64,000 nt of DNA. Source: an uncultured Candidatus Melainabacteria bacterium (GTDB taxonomy: Bacteria; Cyanobacteriota; Vampirovibrionia; Gastranaerophilales; Gastranaerophilaceae). Below the pieces are notes generated by a model that was given only the letters and a program-made list of their open reading frames with translations, was not told the DNA's origin and ran no database searches. The stretch lies in NCBI GenBank assembly GCA_947525005.1, contig CANNUY010000007.1:20451-84450 (forward strand), given 5' to 3'. A program made the translations under genes and the position numbers. Shown here one piece after another: positions 25,268-34,506 of this stretch. How positions within the stretch are numbered: the stretch's first letter is position 1; every line of letters starts with the position of its first letter.

Positions 25268-25343
25268 TGCGCAAGGTGGGAGTCGAACCCACGACGGACA
25301 TGGTTTAGGAAACCACCGCTCTATCCTACTGAGCTACAAGCGC
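25268..25343 (-). tRNA. tRNA-Arg(CCT)
   Basis: 76 nt. D arm GCTC/GAGC, anticodon stem GTGGT/ACCAT around TTCCTAA (anticodon CCT), T arm GTGGG-TTCGACT-CCCAC, discriminator A, CCA not encoded. Acceptor stem is GCGCTTG against CTTGCGC, so positions 5-68 and 6-67 are U-U mismatches, which is unusual. The 3' end is the att core repeated at 24676, 24822 and 24967, so the mismatch may have been introduced by integration. Confidence 0.9.
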
Positions 25344-25434
25344 ATAATATTTTCTTGTTTTTAGTCTAGCACAAAACATCTAAAATTTATATTATATTTT
25401 TAGTATAGTTTGTTTATAAAATAGATATTAAAAA

Positions 25435-25463
25435 TTTTGAAGTCGCAATTTGCGACTTCAAAA
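25435..25463. terminator. Bidirectional terminator-like hairpin
   Basis: Perfect 13-bp stem (TTTTGAAGTCGCA with TGCGACTTCAAAA), 3-nt loop, with T or A runs on both sides; between tRNA-Arg and the parvulin gene. Confidence 0.75.
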
Positions 25464-25522
25464 ATTATATTAGAATCATTTTAATCTGCTATTTAAGTTT
25501 GTATTTGTTTAAAAACACTTTG

Positions 25523-25888
25523 TTATCTTCTATCAGTAACCTTAATCAAGTGCCAGCCAAACTGTGTCCACACAGGTTTTGATATCTCGCCCACAGGCAA
25601 ATTGAAAGCAACTATCTCAAATTGTGGTACCATTTGACCTCGTCTAAAGTATCCTAAATCTCCACCATTCTGTCCTGATGGACATTTTGAATACAATTTT
25701 GCATAGTATTCAAATGAATTTGTTCCTTGTAAAATTTCGGTTCTTATCTGTTCTGCTTGATGCATGCTAGATACTAATATATGACTCGCTCTTACCTCTG
25801 TCGCAGGCATGTTTGCTCTCGCTCGTCCAAAACTCATTCCTATTAAACACAATAAAAATATTCCGAATAGTATTACGTATTTTTTCAT
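25523..25888 (-). CDS. Secreted parvulin-type peptidyl-prolyl isomerase
   Basis: 121 residues from the ATG at 25888, chosen because AAGGGG lies 7 nt upstream; an ATG six codons earlier lacks one. Signal peptide MKKYVILFGIFLLCLIGMSFGRARA, then a single rotamase domain with VRASHILV, CPSGQNGGDLGYFRRGQMVP and PVWTQFGWHLIKVTDRR, which are the conserved strand, loop and active-site segments of PpiC/PrsA/SurA parvulins. It catalyses prolyl cis-trans isomerisation of exported proteins in the periplasm. A minimal domain-only form without the chaperone arms of SurA or PrsA. Confidence 0.92.
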   Translation of the reverse strand: MKKYVILFGIFLLCLIGMSFGRARANMPATEVRASHILVSSMHQAEQIRTEILQGTNSFEYYAKLYSKCPSGQNGGDLGYFRRGQMVPQFEIVAFNLPVGEISKPVWTQFGWHLIKVTDRR

Positions 25889-26069
25889 TATTTTTCCCCT
25901 TATCAATGATTTTATATCTGAGTTTTAGATTTTATACAATTATTCTATTATATGTTTTTTATAATATACTTTATTTTTATTTATGGCAAGAGATTAATTA
26001 TTCAAATATCTAATATCTGTAAACTTCTTATAATTGCAGGTGCATAAGCTGTTTATAGTTCTATAAATA

Positions 26070-29000
26070 TTAATTCAACCACTTAAAGCTCTTTACAAAA
26101 TCATCGCCATTGATGTCACCAAGTATTTCTACAATAAATTTCCTATTTGATTTGTTTGATAAATCAATCCCTGGAATTTTGTTTATTTCATTGATAAATT
26201 GGCTTGTAGAAACTCCTGGAATTTTGTTAAATAATGTATTTAATGAGATGTTTCCTGCAGTTCCTAAAACCGTAGAAACTTTTCTTGATAATTGTCCATA
26301 AACATTCATATCTGCTGTTGAATTTATAAAATTATATTTACCTGCAATATATAAATTCAAATTCTTTCCGTGTGAATGTATCTCAATAGTTCTTGCTATA
26401 CCGTTTTTGATATGGAAATGTCCGTGTATACTTGAAAATTCGCCTGTTTTTAGTGGTGTTATTATATCTATAATGCTATTCATTGATATACTCGTAATTC
26501 CACCTCTGAGCAAGTTACCAGCTTTTAATAAGTATTCTAATGAACCAAGTTTTGGCATCTTACCGTTAATAACATTGAATTGACCACTTCCAGAGAAGGT
26601 TTGATATTGTGTTTTTTCATTTGTCGTATCGCAAGATATTTCAATATTTCCTGTTAAATCGCCATATATTTGGTTTGGCAAGTCAAATAATGCTGTGGTT
26701 AATGAGTTTGCATTAACTTTATTCGCTGATAAATTAAGGTTCATAAAGTTGTTTTTTAAGTTGAATTTTAAATTACCTGATATAATTCCTTCTGCTAAGT
26801 TGAAATTAAATGAGTCAATAGAAATCTTTTTATTGTTGAATTCACAAGTTGCTTCTAAATTTGATGCAGATATGTTCTTGACAACTATCTGTCCTGCTCG
26901 AATTTTTGCATTCTTTATTTTTAACAAATTAACTGCACTCAAATTCTGCATATCTTTTCCTGTTGAAATAGCAGAAGAAATACCTTTTAACTCTAATTGT
27001 TTAAGCTGATTTATAACGTGGTTTATGTCAAGGTTGTTAATATATATATAGGCTTTATTTACTGTATAAGGTGCTTTTAGTTTGTTTTCAACTTCTGCTG
27101 AACCCATTATATAGTTTGAAAGAACTTCGCCCTTTGATAAAACGTTAATTGTATCTGGTTTGAAATTTAATTCAACTTCTTTAATATTTGTGTTTAAATA
27201 TGGCATTTCTACGTTTGATAGTTTAAACTTACCCAAAATTTTAGGGTCATTTAAGCTCCCATTGATAACCAAATCAGATAAGAAAGTTCCTTGTTTTATT
27301 GTTGGTTTTTTGAAGATAATATTAAACAATCTTGCATCAGCTGGGTTATCGCTTTTTATTTGAATGTTTTTGTAATGATAGGTGTTTCCTGATTTTTTCA
27401 CATCACCTGAGATGCTTAGTAGTGGAAACTCGTTTTGTTTATTGTTTTGTGAAGAAATAATTTTATTATAACTGATTCTGTTTATCTTAACTTCACCGTT
27501 TGTATAAATATCAGTATCAAACTTGAATGTAATAGGGTCTAAAGAATCTCCTAAAATTGCACCCATATAGTAAATCTCTGAATTTTCTTCCATTCGTGTT
27601 TCAGAAACAATATGAGTGTGTTTTTTATCACCAATAGCTCTTACTGTGCTAACAATATCTCCACTTACTTTTACTGGATATATACTATATGCGTTCCAAT
27701 ATTTTGTAAACACTTTTTGTACAAGTTTTGAATTTATATAGATATTGTATTTAGGGTTTTTGTAGATATTATTGATTTTACCGAATATAAGTATTGGCAT
27801 TTCATCAATCAAGCAATTAAGTTTTTTTAATGTTATAGTGTCATTTTTTAATATTATTTGGCCGTTTATCAATCGTACAGGTATATTTACTTTCTCGTGT
27901 CGTGAACCTTCTATAATTGAATATGTGAAATCTGTGTTATTCAAATTTATAACAGAATTTATATTGTTGTTTTTTGCAACAACATTGATGTCTGTATGAC
28001 CTTGTACGATACTTATGTTTTTGATTATTTGTTCTAATTCAGTAGGGAATGTATAAAGGTTTTTGAGTGAATTAAGTACTGTTAAATCAAAATTCTTACA
28101 TCTAAAACTACCATTAATTTTTGCTTTGTTTAAGTTTAAAGTAGTTTTACCAATGTTTTTAATGTTTGCGTTTATATAAAATGGATTGTGTTTTACAAAC
28201 CCAGATATATTGTGAAATTTAAGATTTGAATGTTTTAAGATTATTTGACCTGTTGAAACCTTGCAGTTTTTAATAGGTGCGTTGTTTTTTAATACGTTTA
28301 TTGAGGCATTAATTCCGCCTATTTCGATTTGGTCAATTTTACCTTTGTATTTCGCATTTAGTCTGATTGTTAATGTGTCTAAGAATTTCAATTCTTTTAT
28401 CTTTAGTTCGTTCACAATAATTTTTGGAGTAAAAATACTTATATCAGCGAGGTTATCTTTAAGACTACCTTTGATAGTAATGTTAGAATTAGTAGAAAGT
28501 TTACCTTTTAAATCTATATCACAATCGGTTTTGTGGAACTTGATAAGTCCTTTTACATTTTTAAGTGGTAGGTTTTCATAAACAAATGAATTTCCAAGAA
28601 GTTTGATAGAGCCTTTTGCTATAACATTTTCATTTATTTTTAAATCAGCAATATGCAGAACTTTTTCACCTTTTAAATTAAGAAGAAAATCTGCGTTACC
28701 TTTGATATTTTTAATAGGTGGAACCATGTTTTGCATTGGTTTAAGCATAGGTGATGTAGTTAAGATAGTAACTAAATCGCTTAGTTTTTGGTTCTTTGCA
28801 GTAACATTAAAATCAAAATCTCCGAATAAAGAGCAACGACCTTCTATAGTAGCTGGTTTTCCGTTAACTGTGCCTGTTTTGTTAATAAAATAAGCTATTC
28901 TGTCATCAAAATTTAAGTATCCGTTAGCATTTTTTAGAACTAGTCCGTTTACTTCTAAAAATCTTGCATTAGTATTATGAAATTTGAAATTACCCCAAGC

Positions 29001-30464
29001 GTGTGCATCTTTTTTTGTTCCGATTATTTTAAGGTTTGCACTACCTCTTCCATTTATGTCCATTATTGGAACTGGACCTATTTCAAACTTGAAAATTTCA
29101 TGGAGTGGATTAAGTACAAATTCTGCCGTATCTAAATCAACATTATTAGAACTGTGAATATCTAAGTTTGCGTATTTATCATCATATAGTGCAATATCAC
29201 CATCAACTTTTACCCATTCATTGAAGTTTACAGGAACATCAACATCAATAACAACTTTTTGTCCTATGAAATTAAGTCCTATTTTTGCTTTGCTTTTTGC
29301 GTTTTTAATGGGTTTAATCATCATTCCATTTGGAATATAAAGTCGACCTTTTATATCAGGTTTAGGAAGTGCTCCTATTATGTTTAGTTTGCCAGAAATG
29401 TCACCGTAAAAAGCATATTTCTTTAATGCAGGTGTACTTATATCTTCTGTAACGATATTTGGCAACATCAACGCACCGATTCTTAAATCAATATGTTTAA
29501 TTTCTGTTTCAAGGTCAAATTTGGGGTTTAGGGTGAATATATTTTTTATTTTTCCTGAAATATTAGCGTGAATTCCCTGTGCTTTGACGATAGATTCTTT
29601 TATGTCAAGAGTGTTGTTATAGATATAGAATTTAGTATCTATGTTTAATTTTTTAGGAAATATTATTGACTCACTTTTTGTTTTATAAACAATCTTTAAC
29701 TCATTTATTTGGGTATTCATTTTGTTCTTTTTAGAAAGAATATTTATTTTACCTCTTGCTGATTGGATATTGTTATCAAAGTAGGTTAATAATGATGAAA
29801 ATTCGCTTAAATCAAGATTCTTGATAACGATATTACATTTTGATTTGTTTTGTTTTTTTGTTTTAGGAAGATTAAGGTCGAATTTTAATTCGCAAGTATT
29901 GTTGATTTTTGAATATGAACGAAAAACTATTTTTCTTTTTGTGTTTTTTAGTCTTAAATTATCTCCGTAAAACTTTGTTGTATGGTTGTTTTCAGTTAAG
30001 TTAATTTCGTATTTTTTTAGGTTAAGGTTATATATTCTGAATTTGTTTAGGTCAAATTTACTTGGGTCAAAATCCGTTTGAGGTTTTGGAAGTTCATAAT
30101 CGCCTAGATAAAGTTTGTCTGTTAGTTTGAAATTAGCCTTTATGGAATTAGCTGAATAGCCGTTTATGTATAGCTTTCCAGTTAGTAGTGGTAATATTTT
30201 TACGCTTAATTTTGAATGATTGATGTTTAAAGCTGTTGAGTTATCTTTGTTTAATAAACTTATGTTTTCAGCCTTAATTGTGATGTGAGGTAGGATAGAA
30301 GTTCTTATCCTGAAGTTTTCAATTTTTAGGTTCACACCTGATTTTTCAAGTGTTTGTGGAATTATTGCATTAAAAATATGGTTACAAGCCAGTGGAATTA
30401 AGGCTAACCAAAATAGATAAAATATTAAAATTATATATATAAATTTAGAGTACTTTTTAATCAT
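26070..30464 (-). CDS. AsmA/TamB-like giant envelope protein
   Basis: 1464 residues. One N-terminal membrane anchor (about 8-30) followed by long repeated beta-strand sequence rich in Asn/Lys/Ile with recurring I-x-G-x-I/F-K/N-x-x-x-x-x-P patterns (GKIKNIF, GKLNIIGALPKPDIKGRLYI, GSLNDPKILGKFKLSNV), and a C-terminal AsmA-like domain (SMNSIIDIITPLKTGEFSS, then GNISLNTLFNKIPGV). This is the architecture of the bridge-like AsmA superfamily (TamB, YhdP, YicH), proposed to carry phospholipids between inner and outer membranes. No Shine-Dalgarno; TATAAT lies 12 nt before the ATG. TamA is not nearby. Confidence 0.85.
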   Translation of the reverse strand: MIKKYSKFIYIILIFYLFWLALIPLACNHIFNAIIPQTLEKSGVNLKIENFRIRTSILPHITIKAENISLLNKDNSTALNINHSKLSVKILPLLTGKLYINGYSANSIKANFKLTDKLYLGDYELPKPQTDFDPSKFDLNKFRIYNLNLKKYEINLTENNHTTKFYGDNLRLKNTKRKIVFRSYSKINNTCELKFDLNLPKTKKQNKSKCNIVIKNLDLSEFSSLLTYFDNNIQSARGKINILSKKNKMNTQINELKIVYKTKSESIIFPKKLNIDTKFYIYNNTLDIKESIVKAQGIHANISGKIKNIFTLNPKFDLETEIKHIDLRIGALMLPNIVTEDISTPALKKYAFYGDISGKLNIIGALPKPDIKGRLYIPNGMMIKPIKNAKSKAKIGLNFIGQKVVIDVDVPVNFNEWVKVDGDIALYDDKYANLDIHSSNNVDLDTAEFVLNPLHEIFKFEIGPVPIMDINGRGSANLKIIGTKKDAHAWGNFKFHNTNARFLEVNGLVLKNANGYLNFDDRIAYFINKTGTVNGKPATIEGRCSLFGDFDFNVTAKNQKLSDLVTILTTSPMLKPMQNMVPPIKNIKGNADFLLNLKGEKVLHIADLKINENVIAKGSIKLLGNSFVYENLPLKNVKGLIKFHKTDCDIDLKGKLSTNSNITIKGSLKDNLADISIFTPKIIVNELKIKELKFLDTLTIRLNAKYKGKIDQIEIGGINASINVLKNNAPIKNCKVSTGQIILKHSNLKFHNISGFVKHNPFYINANIKNIGKTTLNLNKAKINGSFRCKNFDLTVLNSLKNLYTFPTELEQIIKNISIVQGHTDINVVAKNNNINSVINLNNTDFTYSIIEGSRHEKVNIPVRLINGQIILKNDTITLKKLNCLIDEMPILIFGKINNIYKNPKYNIYINSKLVQKVFTKYWNAYSIYPVKVSGDIVSTVRAIGDKKHTHIVSETRMEENSEIYYMGAILGDSLDPITFKFDTDIYTNGEVKINRISYNKIISSQNNKQNEFPLLSISGDVKKSGNTYHYKNIQIKSDNPADARLFNIIFKKPTIKQGTFLSDLVINGSLNDPKILGKFKLSNVEMPYLNTNIKEVELNFKPDTINVLSKGEVLSNYIMGSAEVENKLKAPYTVNKAYIYINNLDINHVINQLKQLELKGISSAISTGKDMQNLSAVNLLKIKNAKIRAGQIVVKNISASNLEATCEFNNKKISIDSFNFNLAEGIISGNLKFNLKNNFMNLNLSANKVNANSLTTALFDLPNQIYGDLTGNIEISCDTTNEKTQYQTFSGSGQFNVINGKMPKLGSLEYLLKAGNLLRGGITSISMNSIIDIITPLKTGEFSSIHGHFHIKNGIARTIEIHSHGKNLNLYIAGKYNFINSTADMNVYGQLSRKVSTVLGTAGNISLNTLFNKIPGVSTSQFINEINKIPGIDLSNKSNRKFIVEILGDINGDDFVKSFKWLN

Positions 30465-30692
30465 TTTAGTACATTAATTATACCCTTAAACTGTGATTGT
30501 TACAATGATATTAGACCTTTTTAGCGAAAAATAGTATATATGGTGGAGAAAAATATTATTGCAAGGCTTAAATGTAGTGTGAGCCTTGCAATCAATAAGT
30601 CAAAAAATTTGTAATCATTTTAATTGTTGTTCTGAATTTGATTCCACGCTTGCTTTATAAAACACTTGTAACACGCTCTGAATGACGTATTT
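30465..30692. other. Intergenic region with hairpin and dispersed repeat
   Basis: 228 bases, no gene. It holds the hairpin 30558-30592 and the phrase CTCTGAATGACGTATTTCTA (30676-30695), also present in variant form at 36052 and 50989. Confidence 0.5.
30558..30592. repeat. Hairpin related to the one at 7399
   Basis: Perfect 11-bp stem ATTGCAAGGCT with AGCCTTGCAAT and a 13-nt loop. Core GGCTTAAATGTAGTGTGAGCC parallels GGCTCGAATCTAGTGAGAGCC at 7409-7429. Confidence 0.5.
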
Positions 30693-31553
30693 CTATTCTG
30701 TTTCTAACATCCAGCTAGGAAGTGTCGTATCATACATATCATTCAATTCTTTTTTTAAACTTTTAAGTGATTCTTTTGCATCATTGTTTTGGTGGTCATA
30801 TTGTATTGCTTTTTCAAAGTCGATTTTTGCATATTGTAAATGGTTTTGTTTTAAATAAACTAATCCTCTATTATAGTATGCATTTGAGTACATAGGGTTT
30901 TGTTCTATTGCTTTTGAAAAATTTTCTATTGCATCATCATAGTTTTCTGTTTTACATAAAGAAAGACCAATGTTGTAATATGCACTTGGTGCGTATCCTT
31001 TAGATATTTTAATAGCTTTTCTGTAGTCATTTAAAGCTGATTCATATCGACCAAGTTTGTCGTTTGTAATTCCTCTATTTATGTAAGCAGTTTTGGAACG
31101 TCTATTGTATTTGATTGCAAGTGTGTAGTCTTTTATTGCATCTTCATATTCGCCAATTCTGTCCTTTACTAATCCACGACTTACATAAAATGCTGATTTG
31201 CGTTTTTTAAGCTCGATTGCTTTATTAAAATCATCAAGAGCGTCTTGATAATTGCAACGTTCAAACCATGCACGTCCTCTTAGATAATATACATCAATGT
31301 TTTTATCATCAAGTCCTTGTGCTGTTGTAAAATCTTCAATAGCACTTTTGTAGTCCTCTAAACAAAATTTTAAATAGCCACGTTTTAGATACAGTTTTGT
31401 TTTTTCGGGGTGCCTGTTTATTTTTTTGTTGTATTTTTTTATTTGTTTGATTATTTTTCTGTCACTTAAATTAGCTGAACTACTTGCATATACACAAGTT
31501 GCAGAAGTTACTGAAAATATTACTGATAATATTAAAATAAAAAATTTTTTCAT
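30693..31553 (-). CDS. Secreted tetratricopeptide-repeat protein
   Basis: 286 residues. Signal peptide (MKKFFILILSVIFSVTSATCVYA) followed by about seven TPR units of 34 residues, each with the A-I/L-x-D-Y/F-N/T consensus (YKSAIEDFTTAQGLDDKNID, YQDALDDFNKAIELKKRKSA and so on). TPR arrays mediate protein-protein contacts; here in the periplasm or outer membrane. The C-terminus PSWMLETE is short and has no enzyme domain. It starts 8 nt after pheA and so is likely cotranscribed with it, though no functional link is apparent. Confidence 0.88.
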   Translation of the reverse strand: MKKFFILILSVIFSVTSATCVYASSSANLSDRKIIKQIKKYNKKINRHPEKTKLYLKRGYLKFCLEDYKSAIEDFTTAQGLDDKNIDVYYLRGRAWFERCNYQDALDDFNKAIELKKRKSAFYVSRGLVKDRIGEYEDAIKDYTLAIKYNRRSKTAYINRGITNDKLGRYESALNDYRKAIKISKGYAPSAYYNIGLSLCKTENYDDAIENFSKAIEQNPMYSNAYYNRGLVYLKQNHLQYAKIDFEKAIQYDHQNNDAKESLKSLKKELNDMYDTTLPSWMLETE

Positions 31554-31561
31554 ATCAAAAA

Positions 31562-32422
31562 CTAAATTCTTTCGTAAGAACCCATAAATCTAAAGTAGGT
31601 TGTGTATTGCATGATGTTATCTATAGTTGATTTGATTTTAGGTTCTTTAAGATGTCCTATGAAATCAAGATATAGAATGTATTCATTTGATTGCAAATTT
31701 GATGGAGTTGCGTGAATATAAGCAATGTTTATATTGTTATCTGCAAACTCTTTTACAATTTTATATAAAACCCCAGGAACGTCAGGTATTGAAATTGCAA
31801 TACTTGAAACGCTATGCTCAGTAGGTTCTGTTTCAAAACTGCCAATCATAACAAACTTTGTATAGTTGTTTTTGTCATTATTTATATTATCGTTTAAGAT
31901 ATTTAGGTTGTAGATTTCAGCAGTTTTTTTTGTACCTATGATTGCATAAGTAAGATTGTAAGAATTAAGTAATCTTGCAGCTTCTTCTGTATCAGTTGTG
32001 TTAATGATGTTTAAATGAAGAGGAAGCTGTGTTTTTATGTATTCTTGACATCTTGCAATCGCAGGTGCAGGTGCGATTAAACCTGTAATATTATAAATTT
32101 CGCTGTTTTTTGATAGCAAACAGTTGTTTGCAGGCAAAACTGCTTCTGATAAAATTTTTATGTTTTCGTTTGTTGAGTTAATAATATTGTCGTTTGTTTC
32201 ACGAACTATGCCTTCTTTTGTGTTTTCAATAGGAATAACTCCAACTGCTTCTTCGTTGTTTTCAACGTAGGCAACAATTTCTTTGATGGTTCTAAATGGC
32301 ATCTGATAAGCGTTTATAGAATATTTTTCCACAAAATAATCTTTCGCTATTTCTGTAAAAGAACCACTAGTACCAAGATATGCAATTATTTTAATGTTTT
32401 CTGAGTGTGTGAAATTTGACAT
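31562..32422 (-). CDS. pheA: Prephenate dehydratase
   Basis: 286 residues from the ATG at 32422. Converts prephenate to phenylpyruvate in phenylalanine synthesis. The N-terminal periplasmic-binding-like catalytic domain has IAYLGTSGSFTEIAK and VGVIPIENTKEGIVRETND; the C-terminal ACT domain (about 200-286) with ISIPDVPGVLYKIVKEF and the ESR-like segment diverged would bind phenylalanine for feedback inhibition. An ATG 13 codons upstream is rejected because TATAAT lies between the two starts, 6 nt before the chosen one. Monofunctional: no chorismate mutase domain. Confidence 0.93.
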   Translation of the reverse strand: MSNFTHSENIKIIAYLGTSGSFTEIAKDYFVEKYSINAYQMPFRTIKEIVAYVENNEEAVGVIPIENTKEGIVRETNDNIINSTNENIKILSEAVLPANNCLLSKNSEIYNITGLIAPAPAIARCQEYIKTQLPLHLNIINTTDTEEAARLLNSYNLTYAIIGTKKTAEIYNLNILNDNINNDKNNYTKFVMIGSFETEPTEHSVSSIAISIPDVPGVLYKIVKEFADNNINIAYIHATPSNLQSNEYILYLDFIGHLKEPKIKSTIDNIMQYTTYFRFMGSYERI

Positions 32423-32428
32423 ACAAGA

Positions 32429-32434
32429 ATTATA
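32429..32434 (-). promoter_or_regulatory. -10 box of pheA (leaderless arrangement)
   Basis: TATAAT on the minus strand, 6 nt before the pheA ATG. Confidence 0.55.
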
Positions 32435-32480
32435 CCCTAATAAGAAAAAAAGTAAAAGCAATAATTTTACGATATTGGTA

Positions 32481-32509
32481 TTGAAAAATTTGCTCTAATT
32501 TAGTAGAAT
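32481..32509 (+). promoter_or_regulatory. Predicted promoter of the symporter gene
   Basis: TTGAAA (32481-32486), 17-nt spacer, TAGAAT (32504-32509). Confidence 0.55.
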
Positions 32510-32550
32510 AGTATCGTTATAGAATAGTTATGAAATGGAAGGATTAAACT

Positions 32551-33873
32551 ATGAAGTTACATATGCAAGTGTTAATTGCTTTAGGACTAGGTTTGAAACG
32601 TAATTGGCACATCTTTTTTGGTTTAATTGCCGGTGTTATTGTTGGTGTGTTTTTACACGTTCATCAAAATCCATTTGTTGTAGGATTTTTAACATTTATT
32701 GGTCAATTATTCATAAGAATGATTCAGATGGTTGTTATACCTCTTGTTATATCTGCGATTGTAATTGGTATAACAAGTGTTGGCGATAATAAACAGTTGG
32801 GAAAATTTGGTAAGAAGATGATTTTCTATTACGGTATGATTACCGTTGCTGCAGTTACAATAGGTGCAATTTTAGCATTGATATTCCAGCCTGGAGAAAA
32901 TGCGGCTCATTATATTGCACAAGGTGTTGCTGGTGATATTCAACACACTGTTGCAACAACTATTGCTGCACAAAAAGGTCAAGTATTAAATCTTTTCTTA
33001 GGATTTATTCCTAGAAATCCTTTAGAATCTATTGCTAAAGGCGATATGGTTCCGATTATGATTTTTAGTTTAATTTTTTCTATTGCACTTGCAAAAGTTG
33101 GCGAAGTAAATCGTTCATTAGTATCTTTCTTTGAGTCAGTGTTTGCTGCAACAATGAAAGTTACAGATTGGATTATGTACTTGGCTGCTCCTGGTGTGTT
33201 TGCGTTAACAGCTATTGCAGTATCTCAATTTGGTGCTGATATTTTTGTAAGTATCTCAAAATATTTGATGGTATTGATGCTTGGATTTATAATCCAACTT
33301 TTTGTAGTTTATCCATTATTCTTAAAGATATTCTCAAAAGTTCCTATATTAATGTTATATGCTGCAATTGCAGAAGCTATGATGGTAGCTTTTGGTACTG
33401 CAAGTTCATCTGCAACCTTGCCATTAACTATTGCTTGTTGTGAAAAAAGAGGAATTTCTCATAAAGTATCAAGTTTTGTATTGCCATTAGGTGCAACATT
33501 AAATATGGACGGAACAGCATTGTTACAAACAGTTGCAGTTATATTCTTAGCACAGGCTTATGGCGTTGCATTGACACCGTTCTTGATTATTCAAATTGCT
33601 TTATTAGCAATTGTTGCATCAAGTACTTGTGCAGGTATCCCTGGGGCAGGTTTGATTACTATAGCGTTGATTTTGAACGGTATGGGATTGAGTCCAGAGC
33701 AGTTAGTAGCTGGATTTGCATTCTTGTTCACTGTGGAAAGAATAACTGATATGATGAGGACTTTAGTAAATGTTACATCAGATGCTGTTGTTGCCGCAGC
33801 TATCGCTGATAATGAAAACGAAATCAATTATGATTTGTTGACTAATCCAGAATCATATAACGAAATAATTTAA
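32551..33873 (+). CDS. Dicarboxylate/amino acid:cation symporter (DAACS family)
   Basis: 440 residues, eight membrane helices plus two re-entrant hairpins. Family hallmarks: serine-rich GTASSSATLPLT (hairpin 1), LGATLNMDGTALLQ (helix 7, Na+ site), GIPGAGLITIALIL (hairpin 2), and DMMRTLVNVTSDAVVA (helix 8; the usual NVxGD is here NVTSD). It imports aspartate, glutamate or C4-dicarboxylates with Na+ or H+. GGAAGG precedes the ATG. The hallmark Arg in helix 8 (MRT) favours acidic amino acid or dicarboxylate binding. Followed by a strong terminator. Confidence 0.92.
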   Translation: MKLHMQVLIALGLGLKRNWHIFFGLIAGVIVGVFLHVHQNPFVVGFLTFIGQLFIRMIQMVVIPLVISAIVIGITSVGDNKQLGKFGKKMIFYYGMITVAAVTIGAILALIFQPGENAAHYIAQGVAGDIQHTVATTIAAQKGQVLNLFLGFIPRNPLESIAKGDMVPIMIFSLIFSIALAKVGEVNRSLVSFFESVFAATMKVTDWIMYLAAPGVFALTAIAVSQFGADIFVSISKYLMVLMLGFIIQLFVVYPLFLKIFSKVPILMLYAAIAEAMMVAFGTASSSATLPLTIACCEKRGISHKVSSFVLPLGATLNMDGTALLQTVAVIFLAQAYGVALTPFLIIQIALLAIVASSTCAGIPGAGLITIALILNGMGLSPEQLVAGFAFLFTVERITDMMRTLVNVTSDAVVAAAIADNENEINYDLLTNPESYNEII

Positions 33874-33893
33874 GTATAGATAAATTTGTTAAA

Positions 33894-33931
33894 AACTCCG
33901 TTATGACATGTGTTCTAACGGAGTTTTCTTT
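33894..33931 (+). terminator. Terminator of the symporter gene
   Basis: 10-bp stem AACTCCGTTA with TAACGGAGTT, 12-nt loop, then TTCTTTATT. Confidence 0.8.
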
Positions 33932-33953
33932 ATTAAGAATTTATAATATCTAC

Positions 33954-33982
33954 TTGATTTTAGTTTTTTACCATATTATTAT
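33954..33982 (+). promoter_or_regulatory. Predicted rpsO promoter
   Basis: TTGATT (33954-33959), 17-nt spacer, TATTAT (33977-33982), giving a leader of about 50 nt. Confidence 0.6.
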
Positions 33983-34039
33983 AACTTCTGTAGAGTGCTT
34001 ACGCCAATATGTACTCATACACAAGAAAAGGATAAAATT

Positions 34040-34315
34040 ATGTCAATTAATTTGAAGAAAAACCAAAAAGAAGAAATTATCGCTAAGTTTGGAAAAAATG
34101 CAAAAGACACTGGTTCAACTGAAGCACAAGTTGCTATGTTGACTCAAAAAATCGCTGAACTTACTGAACATTTGAAATCTAATAAGAAAGATTATGCAAC
34201 AAAAAGAGGTTTGTTGATGATGGTAGGTAAAAGAAAAGGTTTGTTGTCTTACTTGAAATCTAAAGACTTAGATGGATATAGAAACTTAATCAAAGAATTA
34301 GGAATTCGTGGTTAA
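34040..34315 (+). CDS. rpsO: 30S ribosomal protein S15
   Basis: 91 residues from the ATG at 34040, preceded by AAAAGGA; an in-frame start 15 codons earlier would add an unrelated extension. Contains [21 protein letters not shown] and the [13 protein letters not shown] helix-loop that contacts 16S rRNA helices 20-22. The family is normally 88-90 residues. pnp, the usual neighbour in many bacteria, is absent here. Monocistronic, with its own promoter and terminator; the leader may hold autoregulatory structure, which was not resolved. Confidence 0.97.
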   Translation: MSINLKKNQKEEIIAKFGKNAKDTGSTEAQVAMLTQKIAELTEHLKSNKKDYATKRGLLMMVGKRKGLLSYLKSKDLDGYRNLIKELGIRG

Positions 34316-34333
34316 TTTTTAAAAAATTTATCC

Positions 34334-34371
34334 AAAAGTGGTCAGGTAAAAGCCTGACCACTTTTTTGTTT
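34334..34371 (+). terminator. Terminator of rpsO
   Basis: 13-bp stem (34334-34346 with 34353-34365), 6-nt loop, T-run. Confidence 0.92.
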
Positions 34372-34506
34372 GTAGGGATTTAGTACCCCTTTAATTATAA
34401 GATGTAATTACGAACGATTTTGAATTATCACATCTCCTTGTTCCGTTCTTAATGACGTAAAAAAGATTTTAATTTGTATGTTGGTATACTAGCTCAATAT
34501 AGCGTC

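Noticed and set aside
24984..25364. A 126-codon reading frame crossing the mosaic block
   Set aside because: It runs through the tRNA-Arg gene and hairpin repeats; no ribosome site or plausible protein.
26110..28893. Several rightward frames of 60-106 codons opposite the AsmA-like gene
   Set aside because: Antisense artefacts of one long convincing gene; no ribosome sites or domains.
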